Assembly (NCBI GenBank): GCA_949987705.1
Contig: OX465282.1
Location: 2,096,501 to 2,160,500 of the forward strand
Origin: Thereva unica
Lineage: Eukaryota > Arthropoda > Insecta > Diptera > Therevidae
Reading direction: 5' to 3'
Length of the DNA stretch: 64,000 bases
Shown: one piece after another, positions 11,660-22,774 of the stretch
Numbering within the stretch: position 1 is the stretch's first letter
Layout of the letters: the number at the start of each line of letters is the position of its first letter
Notes under the pieces: model-generated
What the model was told of the DNA's origin: nothing
Databases searched by the model: none
What the model saw: the letters and a program-made list of their open reading frames with translations, nothing else
Position numbers and translations under genes: made by a program

Positions 11660-12300
11660 TAGCTTTTATGGACCAAATTACACAAAAAAAACCGACGAAG
11701 AAAGTTGTGAGTCTGATGCCATATGCATCAGCTCAGATCTGGAGAGGGGTCCCCTCAGAGTTACTTCGACCAGCACATAAGCTTCGGATCTGCAATCTAC
11801 AAGAGTGCCCAGGGCAACTGTTAGCAATGCTGTTAAAGAGCTACCTGCCACGTTTGTGAGTATGACCGTGAGCCCCGCTTTCCAAGCTCTTTCTCAATAA
11901 ACCGAAGCCAGGACTGGCTGTAAGAAACTCGGGAGTGCCCAAGAAGCAGAGTCAGATAACGCCATTCGGCCAAAAGTTACCAGACCCACCAGGAAATTGG
12001 CAGCACCAGCTTTCATACCTTCTGGTGGGTACAGTCGCATGGCAGACCCATTTGGTACACTACCTAAACAGAGGATTCTCCAGCGGAGCAAGAACCCTCA
12101 TACCAGGGCACCAGGGCAAGCTGGTCGGGATCACCATGGCAGTGGCCCTGGACAACTTTCTCGATGGCCAATTGACGGAGGAGCAATCCTCTTCAATTTT
12201 TGACTCCATCTCGACTGGAGTGGGCGAAATTATTGAAGGCTATTGCTCACCTCAGTTTTTAGGTGTAAAGGCCGCAGGGGTTCATTAAGATCACTTTTTA
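11660..12300 (+). mobile_element. R1/LOA/I-like LINE, ORF1 (gag-like) part
   Basis: A plus-strand frame at 11935-12288 gives a 117-residue gag-like stretch. Its end (GEIIEGYCSPQFLGVKAAG) matches the ORF1 region of the minus-strand LINE near 6130-6200 at the DNA level. An unrelated 300-bp stretch follows, and ORF1 similarity resumes at 12610. Degenerate. Confidence 0.65.
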
Positions 12301-12600
12301 TGTGATAATCTAAGCGAGATGTTAGGTTAAGAGTAGTTTGGAGGATGTATAATGAGAAGGCAGTGAGCCTCGCGTTTGAACTCATGGATGTTGTATGAGT
12401 TCATTGTTTTTAACCAACCGGTTAATGGGACCCATCGTCAGCGGTGTGTTATTCCTCCTGCAACAAGAGAATTTCGCAAACCAGCCGACGAAGACTGTGA
12501 TGTCGGTAGTACCAGACTACCAGGTGAACAGGGAGGTGTACCGCCCGCTAGCTGAAGGCTTCTTAAGCTAAACTTTACCCTATTATTAACCGGTTAAGAC
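12301..12600. other. Unassigned insertion between ORF1 segments, bounded by AACCGGTTAA words
   Basis: The ORF1-like sequence on either side is interrupted here. AACCGGTTAA occurs at about 12416-12425 and again at about 12587-12597. These could be the ends of a small element, but the copies are palindromes and I see no duplication, so it stays unassigned. Confidence 0.3.
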
Positions 12601-12609
12601 GGCAGGATA

Positions 12610-12794
12610 CCTTATTAGGGCCAATGGTTGACGAATGCTGTCGCCAGTCTACGAGTTTGGGTAGGCTTCAAGCTCAAAATAATCGAAGAAAAATGTCTTC
12701 CCAATTCCAAGAAGATCCGGTGCTCCGCAGGATGCCGATCCAAAAACAGCCGAAATTTAATTCACCTAGTCGCATCAACAGTGCAACCTGCTGG
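12610..12794 (+). mobile_element. LINE ORF1 segment left of the hAT insertion
   Basis: Reads QEDPVLRRMPIQKQPK, matching EPEQVLRRMEIQNQP of the minus-strand LINE ORF1 at 5820. It continues after the hAT element from 13828. The last 8 bases (12787-12794, CCTGCTGG) are the target duplication of the hAT insertion. Confidence 0.7.
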
Positions 12795-13819
12795 CAGTGG
12801 CGTAGCAAGAAATATTTTCAGGGGGGGTTAAATAGTTGTAGGTCGAGTCCTGACCTCCAAACATTATCTTTCAAAATTGATATAATTTTTAGTTATGCTT
12901 TAATAGGAATAAAACTAGAAGAAGTGTTATAGAGGAATTCAGTTTGTTCACTTTTGACATACATGATAAAAGTCATAGTTCTATGTTTCTACGCTTTTCA
13001 GCAAATTTGTTGATTACTTCCTTAGCCGTCTTATGAGCTCCTTGGTAATTATGTATCTATAGAGATGGCTCAAAAATTGAAACAGCGTGGGCTCTGTTAT
13101 TTTTTCCGAGGTATTGAATATAAACACCTCTCTTCGTCTACCTGACCACTGCAGCGTCTTCCAAGCGCAAGTCACTGCCATATGGGAGGCTCTCACAACA
13201 TCTACGACCTATAAACTGGCTGGGGAAAAAATCAGCTTAGCTCGAGCTGGGCTGAGATGGACCACAGCAACAGTGTTTCGCACTCTTCCCATAATATGGC
13301 GGAAGGTGCTGACCGGTTATTGTCCCTTTGGACCGCACGCCGAAACATTGGGACTTCCCCCCCCCCCCCGCAACATATGCAGAAGTTATGAATATACCGA
13401 AGAAACTGTCTCCCATCTTCTCTATTCAAGTTCCGCCCTTGCAAAGAAAACAGGGATCTTCCTCGGCTCACCTTTCCTTAACGGATTGAGCGAGCTGCAA
13501 AATACTGGGGTTCCTGACCTTTGTCGCCTTATCAAAGGGTCCAAATGGCTTGAAATGGCCTGAATTTTGTCCCAACACTGGAATAACATCACAATGGGCC
13601 CAATGGTGTGCCTAAGTGCAGCCATTTCAACTTAACCTAACCACTTGCGATCCGCTTTCGAGGCACAATAAGTGATATTTCTAGTGTATTTTCTTTGCGC
13701 TGAATGTACCACCAAAATTACAAAATGATATTATAAATATTCAAGTTGAATTTCCTTCATACAAAAGTCGTTTCGGGGTGGGTTTGGTCCCCAAAACCAC
13801 CCCCGTTCCTACGCCACTG
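12795..13819. mobile_element. Non-autonomous hAT element with perfect 8-bp target duplication
   Basis: Begins CAGTGGCGTAGCAAGAA and ends TTCCTACGCCACTG, imperfect hAT-type inverted termini. The 8-bp CCTGCTGG is present on both sides (12787-12794 and 13820-13827). No hAT transposase is visible. The interior carries a plus-strand LINE 3' end (13087-13645) as nested cargo. It sits inside LINE ORF1. Confidence 0.92.
13087..13645 (+). mobile_element. R1/LOA/I-like LINE 3' end nested in the hAT element
   Basis: The 158-residue frame (13087-13563) shows FQAQVTAIWEAL (RNase H region) and then directly the C-terminal part NICRSYEYTEETVSHLLYSSSALAKK, where family members have C-x2-C...H-x4-C. Much of RNase H is deleted. 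It ends with an AACTTAACCTAACC tail at about 13628-13641, the same tail type as at 16715-16745. Confidence 0.75.
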
Positions 13820-13827
13820 CCTGCTGG

Positions 13828-13980
13828 GGCTGCTGTAAGTTGAAGCTGAATAGATACAAAAAGGCTTCTGGGCTACCTTTTGCAGCAATGTAACGTCCAC
13901 GTCGGAAGCCTCAAGGTGACGTAAAATATTAACTAAAGCACCAACAATGCTTAGTTACTTATATAAAGAAAACGGCGACT
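13828..13980 (+). mobile_element. LINE ORF1 continuation right of the hAT insertion
   Basis: CCTGCTGG followed by GGCTGCTGTAAG restores continuity with 12794 when the hAT and one duplicate are removed. The downstream sequence decays quickly; the right boundary is approximate. Confidence 0.45.
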
Positions 13981-14550
13981 GGACTGAATCAAGCAGTGAA
14001 TCCCTGACACTACTTCTGGACACTCACTTTTCAATTAGTACTTCGGCTGGGACAACCATCACGACAAATCCTTCAGCCTCACACCACCTTCCAGCCCCAT
14101 AAACCACCAGGCCCTGACGGCATAGTGTGGGACAACTGTAGCACACCCTTAAGGTACGATTCCTAATAAGTATGGTTTGTATGATAAAATCACCTTAGTT
14201 ACTGTTCAATTAGAGTGAGAGCAGCAGCATGCGTCAACGACATGAAGCGTCGGTAAAGGAACGGCAGTAGCAGCGTTTAACGACGGCAGAATTATAATAG
14301 AACCTCAAAAAAATAAAAAAATATTTGAATTTCCATCGATTATCATTTTTGTAGTTTCGCAAAGTGGTTTTTTCCGTTTTGATGTTTCCCAATGTGTTTT
14401 TTTGCATCATAATGTTTCCCAATCTTATTAATCTTGGTTTTAATTGTTTCGCATACTGAGCCAACGCTTGTCAAAATAGAAAATAGAAATCGGTCGCGTT
14501 GCGACGGACGGCAACGCTCGTTTGCCGCTGCCATTTAAACCATTCTCATA

Positions 14551-15233
14551 AGACCGGTTCTACACATTCAACTTTGCATTCCATTTTCTGACGTTCAATT
14601 CTCTCGCTCGTGTCTACACATTTTCAACTTTTCAAGAAGAAGACCGAAAGGCTCGGCTGTCACTGCTATAGAGGTAAATTACACTATCCATCACTCGTCC
14701 ATCACATCACACCGTTTTGAATATGAGGTCGGTATTACACTATGGACTCACTTTCCTACCCTCACTTTGTATAACGATTGCAATGTTTACGTAGTTGTGT
14801 ACGAATCAAGTCATGCGCAATGCAGTGTCATTCAAACGCAACGTGTTTCGAAAACTCACAAAAACGAAGTTATCCTTGTATTAGTGTCATGGAGTGTGAG
14901 ACGGAAAAATTTTGAGACTCACAAGTGAGGAAAAAACACACACTTCCCGGCGACCCCTTGCCTAAAAAAACAGTTTCAAGGCCGATTTGATGGAAAAGTG
15001 ATGGATAGTGTAGTTTACCTCATCCGTATACACTCATATTCATACATATTCGCACACTCATAAAAATGTTGACCGAAAACACAAAAATTGGACGCAAATT
15101 TCCATTCCATTCTGAGCTGCTTTCCATTTTCCTTTCAACTCTAGTCTGTTTCAAACTTTGCATTGGAGTGAAAGAGAAAAAAAAGTTGAACGTCAAAAAG
15201 TGGAATGCAAAGTTGAATGTGTAGAACCGGTCT
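14551..15233. mobile_element. 683-bp MITE with 33-bp perfect terminal inverted repeats
   Basis: Starts AGACCGGTTCTACACATTC and ends with the exact reverse complement over 33 bases; similarity continues imperfectly for about 15 more (TGACGTTCA). A second inverted-repeat element is nested at 14671-15021. No coding content. I could not settle the target duplication. Confidence 0.88.
14671..15021. mobile_element. 351-bp MITE nested inside the 683-bp MITE
   Basis: Left end GAGGTAAATTACACTATCC and right end GGATAGTGTAGTTTACCTC are inverted with one mismatch, extending over about 25 bp. Interior halves also show inverted similarity (CACTATGGACTCAC against GTGTCATGGAGTGTGAG). Confidence 0.85.
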
Positions 15234-15249
15234 AAGAATACATGTATGT

Positions 15250-16745
15250 TTACTGGGTGCCTTCAAAATCACTGCATAACTAAAAGGATGGGAAAGAGGT
15301 TAAAGTAGTTTTTATACCTAAGGCAGGGAAATCCTCCCACACAACACCCAAAGACTTCAGGCCAATCAGCCTGTCATCCTTTCTATTAAAGAGTTTAGAA
15401 AGGCTAATCGAAATGTATCTGAGGCAGACCAAATTAACCTCGGAACTTTCTGGGCGCACAACACGTCTATACGAAGGGCAAATCTATTGATACTGCTCTT
15501 CACTCATTGGTTTCAACTATTGAAAAATCACACGGAACAAGGGATCGAGTCATCGCTGGTGTCTCTTATCCAGCGAATGCTTACTGGGAGGATGTTGAGT
15601 TCGATCTGTTAATAGGAGCGCGGAGGATTAATTCCCTCCCTCCCTATGGGTCGTAACAATGAACCAGCTGTTGTGACGCATGGAGGCAAAGGGCATAATG
15701 TCCTGGCGTACGCGGATGACGTTGTTATCATCACAAAAGTCCTCTGTGATCTCATGCAGGTGGCGTTACAAACTCTTTCAAGCCGAAATGCCACCCGCGG
15801 ACTTAGTCAGCGTTAACCTGGTAAAAATGGAACTGGTCCTCTTCACAAGGAGGTATATAACCCCACTTTTTCCCCAGGATAGAAGTTCACTGCAGCGTAT
15901 ACTAAACGGAGGTTCTAGCCATAAATGAAGCTGTTCTACTAATCAACCAGCAAGGCGATAGCAATCCGACTGTCTATATCTTCTCAGATAGTCAAGCGGC
16001 CCTGAAAGTCCTGGGCTCTTGCACAAACAGCTCTAGAACTACCTCTGAATGTCGCAGATCTCTTAACGAGATGGCTCAGCAGGTCAGGACTTTCCTGGTA
16101 TGGGTGCCCGGTTGCCGAAATATAGAGGGAAATTGTAAAGGTGACGAACTGGCTAGGAAAGGCACGACCGCCACTCTCCTTGAAAGGAAAGGGTTGGTGG
16201 GCCTTGGGCCACTTTCAAACTCCGATACAAACAGCCCACAATACAACAATCAAAGAAGCTTTCGAGGGATCTTAATAAATGCACCTTGATCTCAGGCGGA
16301 CCACTTTACTATTGAGCCTCGGAAGACAAGACCTCTTAGTTATAATGGGAGTGCTGACGGGACACTGTCTGATAGGGACTCATGGGGCCTGTTTAGGTCA
16401 TCAGACCTACGATTTTTGCAGAAGCTGTAAAAGTCCGGACGAGGAGCAAAGTATACAACATCTCCTCTGTTACTGCCTAGCTTTAAGTAGAAGGAGACTA
16501 GCCTTATTTGGTGAGCCCTATTTGAGCACGCTTGCGGAAATCTCGAAGATTGGGATCTTGCAGCGAACAAAATTCATAACATCCTCTAGGTGGCTTAGCG
16601 AAGAAACGACACTTTTACATCAGGGATATAGTGGGATTACAATGGCATCACAATGGTCTTATCCATTTTGGTCTAAGTGTATGATGGTAACACCAACAGC
16701 TCACCAATATCTAACCTAATCTAACTTAACCTAACCTAATCTAAT
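15250..16745 (+). mobile_element. R1/LOA/I-like LINE, RT to 3' end, degenerate
   Basis: Order of motifs on the plus strand: VVFIPKAGKSS, FRPISLSSFLLKSLERLIE (15295-15420), RT catalytic AYADDVVIIT (about 15705-15735), RNase H FSDSQAALKVL (about 15980-16015) and VWVPGCRNIEGN (about 16098-16135), then a C-terminal CRSCKSPDEEQSIQHLLCYC knuckle (about 16415-16475). It ends in an AACCTAATCTAACTTAACC tail. Several frame changes occur. In RNase H the usual PGH histidine is a cysteine. The 3' tail and the ORF at 16279-16719 mark the genuine 3' end of the family. Confidence 0.85.
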
Positions 16746-18350
16746 ACTACTTCCTTGTGTAGGTTGAAGGATCATTGTTTGGCAGACCTTGAGCATCGCC
16801 AGTACCTCCGCTTGTAAGATACTAGAGTGCATCGGAAGTGAACTGTGCGTGCTCTTTAGATAGACGCCTGTTCCGGCAGAACGATCAGCGCCAAATCTTT
16901 GCTTGTCGGTCCATCAACGGATCGGCCGCTTGTACCTATGTACCTACCTGGTCCAACCAATATATAAATGTATTTAGTGAAAAATTATTGAATGAAACAA
17001 ATTTCAAATTCGTCATATCTATTGAAATTTTTCTCATATAAAATGTGTTGAGTAATTGAATGGTCTATATTGAAACCAATGAACTTTGTCGACTCCAGTC
17101 TAGAATATATATATATTGGCACATACAGAATCGTATATCTACAAACGACTTAAGGTGTTTCACCGAACTTAAAATAAACCACCATCATCACACACTTTAT
17201 AAGCTATTACATCGAATTTAAATTTGATATTCTATAAATAAATTGATCCAGCCGAGAACACACAAAAATAGCGCCTGTTACGTCCTGCAATAGATGGAGG
17301 CAGCGTACGACCAATAATTTTGCCCTACTGATCCCCATATGTGTGTTGTGATATGTGTCACAAAGTTTCCAGAAGGGAAATCTGTATATCTTTTAAATCT
17401 TATCCGTGATAAGTGATCATCAATCAGCGAGGCCCACCATATCTTTCTTCTCTATACGAGTACAATAGGTTTACTGTGTGCAATTAACCGTGTAACGCAT
17501 GCGCGCGCATCTTGGTTCTTCTAAGTCGTCTAGCTTCTAGCATATATATATAAGAAGAAATTTTCCGCTACTTCTTATTATAGTTTTTTTTTTGTTGTTT
17601 TTCTTTTCGGTTTTCTTTTCTACAATAATAAGAAAATATACTTCAAAGTCCATAGTAAGATGGATATGGAAAGGAAGAGAGAATAGCCGAGCGATATTTC
17701 TTTTTATTAATAGGCGAAGAAGAAGCCGCATATTGTTATAAATGGGGAGGGGGAAAGAAATTGATTTAAGAAAAAAATATTGAAGAGAACTTTCTTCTTA
17801 CCGGATGACGTATGAAGATGACGGACCTAAAAGCGCGCGGTATATATGTCCATGTCCATACAGTTGGTGGCAGGTTTTTGTTTTTATTGGACATTCGCAC
17901 TGTTACCGAACGTTTTATCTCCCTGTAGATACACCGATTATATTAGCCAGCAGCACAGCGACAGGGGCTTCGCGCATTTTGTTTTGGGGGGGCCTCTGCT
18001 ACGTGGGGCTGTGTGGGGCCTCCTCCGCGCGCTGTATGCCATGCTCATGATGGTGATGTACCCGCCGCCGCCGCTCGATGCGATGGGGCTCCAAAGATGT
18101 TGTTCCGATGTTGAACTTCTCTATAAGATTGTACCCGGTATAGTATACTACTATACACCCGGCAGTGCTCCGATACTTTGGCGACGAATGTCTTGATTTT
18201 CAGTTTCATTGGAGACTTGATGTAGTTGACGTCGTCGTACACTGGTGGCAGCCAAAGCAAAAATATTTTTTGTACACCGCTGTAGAGAGAACACTTCGAA
18301 TTCGCACCTCAACCCCTCGTTCGGTGGTATCCATTCTGCTGTGTGTCGTG
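16746..18350. other. No recognisable coding feature
   Basis: Contains AT dinucleotide runs (about 17108, 17542) and pyrimidine-rich tracts. Overlapping frames at 17805-18260 are compositional shadows. This may be the upstream region of the candidate promoter near 18356. Confidence 0.4.
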
Positions 18351-18355
18351 TGTGT

Positions 18356-19151
18356 TCTATATAAATTTTATCTATCTTAAAACTTTGTCGGACGTGTGTT
18401 TTTATTTATATTTCAAAATTTTATATTTTATCGAAAAAAGCTTCTCAGAGACTTCTTCTACTACTTCAGTCGGTGTTTCGCCAGCACCTTTGGATGTAAT
18501 AAATTATTCGTAACTGGGGGAACCGTTATAACTTTTTGAGTTCTCTAATTTTCGATCAGTTTTCACTTTTCCTTTCGATAAATAAATACATCATAAAAAG
18601 TGTATTGAAAAATTCGTGATAAAAAATTCGTTTTTTTAGGAGATTTTAAAATCTCCTATAAATTCTTCGTATATTGATTCTTCATTTTTATTATTGTATC
18701 ACAAAACGCACAAAAATTTATATCCGAAGAATAATCGATTCTGTTTTTTTATTGACCGTTATTAAAAACAATTTAAACACCTTTATGCTATATCATTTTG
18801 CCAGGTGAATATTTTTTTGTGGCCGTTATTGAAGACGACGGTTGAAGGTGTTTTTTCGTCGTGGTGATTGAAGATATTTAAAAGATAAATTATATATTTT
18901 TCTTGATTGTGGTTATAAATTTTCAAAAAAAAAAATATATAAAAACGAAAAAATACTTAAAAATTGAGTGTTTGTTGAGTTTTGTGTGGATATAAAATCA
19001 ATTGAATTTAAAGTGTTTTAAAAGTAAAGTGTTTTAATAGTAAAGTGTTTTAATTCTTGTAAAGTGTAACAAAATAAATTAAAAGAAAGTGTTTTTGTTT
19101 TTCATAATACAACAAAAAAAAAAGGAATAACGATATAATTTTTAAAAAGGT
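18356..19151 (+). promoter_or_regulatory. Candidate TATA box and AT-rich 5' UTR exon with donor at 19152
   Basis: CTATATAAATTT at 18355-18366 could act as a TATA box with a start near 18390. The following AT-rich leader-like sequence (three AAAGTGTTTTAA units around 19010-19060) has no long frame and ends AAAAAG|GTAATT, a plausible splice donor. The next plausible plus-strand acceptor I recognise for a host gene is at 35073, before the kinase start codon. This is an inference from composition and signals only. Confidence 0.3.
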
Positions 19152-19203
19152 AATTAATCATTTTATGTTTTAAAGTGTAAATTTATTATTCATTAATTAC
19201 TGA

Positions 19204-19505
19204 TACACTCCGCGACAACTGTTTAGCCTCATCCAAATTTTTTCCAGTTTTTCAAAATTGGTTAATTCCAGAAATCTGAGTTTATTATATGTGTTGACCT
19301 GAACAATTGGTAAACTTTTGCCGAAATAAAAATAAAATTAAATAACACTGAGAAATTCTTAGAATATTTTTTTCTAAATTTGCCCCATATGCACTGCGAC
19401 AATTGTTTAACCTCATCTCATTTGTGTGTTATGGTATCGGAGGGTTAAGACTATCCAGTGCCAGTGATTTTATTTGAAGTTATTTTAGCAGTGTTTTTTT
19501 ATTGA
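19204..19505 (+). repeat. Tc-type left terminal region with IR/DR arrangement
   Basis: A TA followed by CACTCCGCGACAACTGTTTAGCC (19206 onward) is repeated as CACTGCGACAATTGTTTAACC at 19392, about 186 bp inward and in the same orientation. Paired sites in one terminus are typical transposase-binding repeats of IR/DR-type Tc1 elements. It lies directly before the transposase start at 19506. The matching right terminus was not found. Confidence 0.7.
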
Positions 19506-19870
19506 AAATGGGAAAAGGAAAAATACTGACCGCAGAAGAAATTGGTAAAATTAAAGCATTTAGCGAGGAAGACCTATCAAATAGGAAAATCGCACGGTGA
19601 ATTGGTAGAAGTCCTCGTGTTGTTATTAATTAATTATGTAAATGATTTCGAGAATTATGGAATACGTCAAAAAGGAGGAAATAAAACAGCCACTACAGAA
19701 AGAGAATGGCTCAGTATTTTAAGAGAAGCTTCTAATTCATCGTTGTCAGCTCGGGAAATAGGAGAAAAATCAGGCAGTTCAGCATCTGTACGCACTATAC
19801 GGAGAGTAATAAAATCCTCTCCGGTGCTTCAAAGTCGCGAATGAAAAAGAAGCCCATGCTAACTCAGCGC

Positions 19871-21210
19871 CAGGGGCGGCGCTTTAATAGGTGCAAATGG
19901 TGCAGTCGCACCGGGCGCAACAGGTTAGGGGCGCAATTTTAGAAATTAAGATTCTTGTAGTTTGTCCAGAAACCGTCGAATTTTACGTAATCTTGATGGA
20001 TGGTATGGACTAAAAAATCATTTATTAACATTTTATTTCACGTAATCGATTTTTTCGAGCCTTTTGTTGACTGATTATTTAAAGAAAACGGAATTTGACT
20101 TCAAATTTAATAATGGGTGTTTACCACCTGGGGCTCCATGACGTCCTAAATATACGTCAGCGGTCTTGAGCTCTCCTAGAGTAGTAAGTGCTGGTACTTT
20201 TGCGCGAACCCGTCTTTTAAGGTTGTCCCAAACGTGTGTTTGAATATCGACCTCATTAAGGTATTGTGTGACAGATCTAGCGGCGTGGAAACGTGTATTA
20301 TTATGCATTTGCATATTATGCATTTTTCTCCAATAAATGGAGCAAGTGACAAGATCGGTACGGGCCTCATAAGATCATTAGATCATTATTGATCCGCCTT
20401 GATAACCTACTGTTTCGGTTACAATGCTGGGAGCAAACCTCTCATTTTTACGTCTGTAGTCGAGCTGACGCCCATCTGGATCTCTTAGGGCTATTCTGCT
20501 CCCATCTGAAAATAGTACGTCCTTCCACTGCTACATAGTCCAATCACAATAATGTTGCGCAAACCAAGTCAAGCTCTACGGTGCTGTGGGAAAATCTGTG
20601 TGGCGCGAGTTGGACGAAAAGCCCTTAAATTTCTTTCTGCCAGTTTTCTTCTAATCGTACGTTTACTTGGCCTAACTTTTCTGACCTAAAACAGACTCGT
20701 ACGAGCTTCAGTAGCAGTGGAAAAGCGGTCTCTCAACACGTTGCTGACAATAAAGCAGTTATCTCGGGTGGAAGTGCAATGATGTCTGCCTTGTCCTTGC
20801 CTCCGGGTGTGTGAGCCAGTCTCCCGATATCGTCTAATGGCATCCCGTACCGTTGTTCGAGGTACATCGAGTTTACGATGTCAAAATTCACGAGTTTCTG
20901 TCCATGTACTTTGTCATGTAAGAAAAAGTGGGAAAATTCTACTTCTCCTTGTGCAGAAACTTAACCGAGATTTTAGCTTCCAGATTTTTATAAAATTTCT
21001 GTCCTTGTAAAGCGCCATATCAACTCACCCAAAGGAAAAAGTTATTCCGATGGTTCTATATTGGGTGCCGCTGCTTACTGAGATTGATTAATCGTGATTT
21101 GTTAAAAGAGGTAAATAAACGACGTACAAGATCCCTTGTAGGGAGAATCAGAGGACGGGGCGCAAAATGGCATACTGCACCGGGCGCAAAAAAACAAAGT
21201 GACGGCTCTG
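19871..21210. mobile_element. hAT element inserted in the Tc-like transposase, perfect 8-bp duplication
   Basis: Left end CAGGGGCGGCGCTTTAATAG; right end is the reverse complement of CAGAGCCGTCACTTTG. CTCAGCGC is present at 19863-19870 and again at 21211-21218. Subterminal GCACCGGGCGCAA words occur at both ends. No hAT transposase is seen. It carries an antisense Tc1 transposase. A related right end is at 22775-22836 and another at 49650-49707. Confidence 0.92.
20065..20960 (-). pseudogene. Second Tc1-like transposase, antisense, inside the hAT element
   Basis: Minus-strand pieces in order: TVRDAIRRYRETGSHTRR (about 20800-20860), an AERNLRAFRPTRAT-type block (about 20590-20640), VLFSDGSRIALRDPDGR (about 20470-20520), then HARSVTQYLNEVDIQ joined directly to HVWDNLKRRVRAKVPA (20075-20323). 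At that last junction the segment carrying the SPDLNPIE catalytic glutamate is deleted. Several stops and frameshifts occur. It is clearly different from the interrupted host transposase. Confidence 0.82.
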
Positions 21211-21679
21211 CTCAGCGCCATAACAGATATCGGCTTCTATTTGCACAAAACCTCATGTCTTGGACCACTGAATGGAGAAGAGTCATCTTTTCTGATAAAA
21301 ACGTTTTTCATTGCATGGTCCAGATGGTTTTTGCTATTATATCCACGATTTACGGAAGGATCAGAGATTTTTAGCGAGGAGACGCAGCCGAATAGGAGGT
21401 GTAATGATATGGGGGGCTATATCCTACTATGGTCCTGTAGACTTGGTGGTCCTTACCGGGAGACAAACTGCAGAAAAATACAAAAACCTGCTTTCTGCGA
21501 TTAAGTCTAAAATACAGGAAGTAAGGGAAGGTGGCAGATGGATTTTTCAACACGACTACGCAGCAATTCACACAGCCAGAGTGGTCAGAACTTGGTTTCG
21601 GGACGAAAATATTGAAGTTTTGGATTGGTCTTCTTTGTCACCGGACCTTAATATTATCGAAAACTTGTTATTAACTATA

Positions 21680-22200
21680 ATAGTGGTTAATCTAAAAGAT
21701 TTTTCTAGAGAATTTGTTTGTCTCGAATGTTAGCATTAGCGTTGTTTTTCTCGAACATTTCCTTCGTACTTCGTTCGCTACATTAAAGCGAATTCGTATT
21801 GAGTGTGTCGAAACGCCGCTGATAAACTGGGAAGAGAATGACTTCTTTGGAAACTCCAAAGCTTTCCAGAGAGAGCACTTGGCAGACTTAACCAAAAAGA
21901 ACAAATTTTTCGGTAACTAATGGAAATCCCGGGATGAACCGCAATTTCCTGAAACTATATCACGAGTAGAAAACAATTCCCCGTCAAAAAAGCGCTTCAA
22001 AAGGTTTGAAAAATTCGTGGTGATTGTAAAGGATAACGACACTTTTGCACGATTTTTAAAGGCTGTCGGATTTTGACAAGTGATGTTTTGTTGGAAGGCT
22101 ATCGCTGTGCAGAACCCAAAAAAGACCACTTACGGGTCTCATTCCATCAAGTTTATTAGATACTAGCAAAACTTATCTATTTAAGGTCTTTCTGACACTG
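21680..22200. other. Unassigned insert between the truncated transposase and the tandem array
   Basis: Similarity to Tc transposases stops abruptly at 21675. The following 0.5 kb has only short frames and no recognised family. It may be the left part of the hAT-related element ending at 22836. Confidence 0.35.
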
Positions 22201-22204
22201 AGCC

Positions 22205-22762
22205 GAAGTTTTTCCATTTAAACAAAAAAAAGGTCCGACCGAATGTTATGAAATTTTTTTCAGGGCACTTTTTCGTTAATAATCTTCTCTCGGTACCTCA
22301 AAGAATTCTATATAGTTTTTGGTTCGCGCGGTATCGTGCAGGTACAAAATTCACGACGTCGTTTAAACAAAAAAAAAAACGGTTCGACCGAATTTTATGA
22401 AAATCTTTTCAGATCATATTATGGTTAATATTCTTCAAAGGGTATCTCAACTAAGTCGATATCTTTTATAGTTGGCGCGATATCTCGCAGGTACAAAAAT
22501 CACTTATGTCGTTTAAACCAAAATACGGCTGGACCGAATATTATAAAAATCTTTATTATATTGTCGCTAATACGCTTCGAACGATACCTCAAGTAAGTCG
22601 ATATCTTTTGTGATTCGGGCGATATCGCTTAGGTACAAAAATCACTTATGTCGCTTAAACCAAAAAACGGTTCGACCAAATTTTATAAAAATCTTTTCAG
22701 ATCATATTTCCGTTAATACGTTTCAAACGACACCTCAACGAAGTCGCGATATCGTGCAGGAA
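22205..22762. repeat. Tandem repeat, about 145-150 bp unit, nearly four units
   Basis: Units begin near 22212, 22358, 22509 and 22653 with TTTAAACCAAAA-ACGG-TCGACCGAAT. They share TTATAAAAATCTTTTCAG, CTTCAAACGATACCTCAA, GTCGATATCTTTTGTG and GCGATATCGTGCAGGTAC. The last unit is incomplete. The array abuts a hAT-like right terminus. Confidence 0.85.
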
Positions 22763-22774
22763 AAAATGACCACA

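Larger units (their letters stand above)
19506..21675 (+). pseudogene. Tc3/Tc1-like DD34E transposase, split by a hAT insertion and truncated
   Basis: The N-terminal helix-turn-helix part (19506-19870) begins MGKGKILTAEEIGKI and has one stop at about 19598. After the hAT element, the catalytic part resumes in frame with HNRYRLLFAQNLMSWTTEWR, then VIFSDK (first Asp), GPDGFCYY, FQHDYAAIHTA (second Asp) and SPDLNIIENL (Glu). 34 residues separate the second Asp from the Glu. A frameshift lies near 21310. Homology ends after IIENL, so the C-terminus and right terminus are lost. Cut-and-paste transposition is the family function; this copy is dead. Confidence 0.88.

Noticed and set aside
14220..14540. 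Inverted-repeat element suggested by CGGCAGTAGCAGCG and TTGCCGCTGCC
   Set aside because: Complementarity is patchy, with no clean ends or duplication.
17805..18260. Cluster of frames of 71-116 codons on both strands
   Set aside because: Mutually overlapping, no homology, no codon pattern; likely chance frames in GC-richer sequence.
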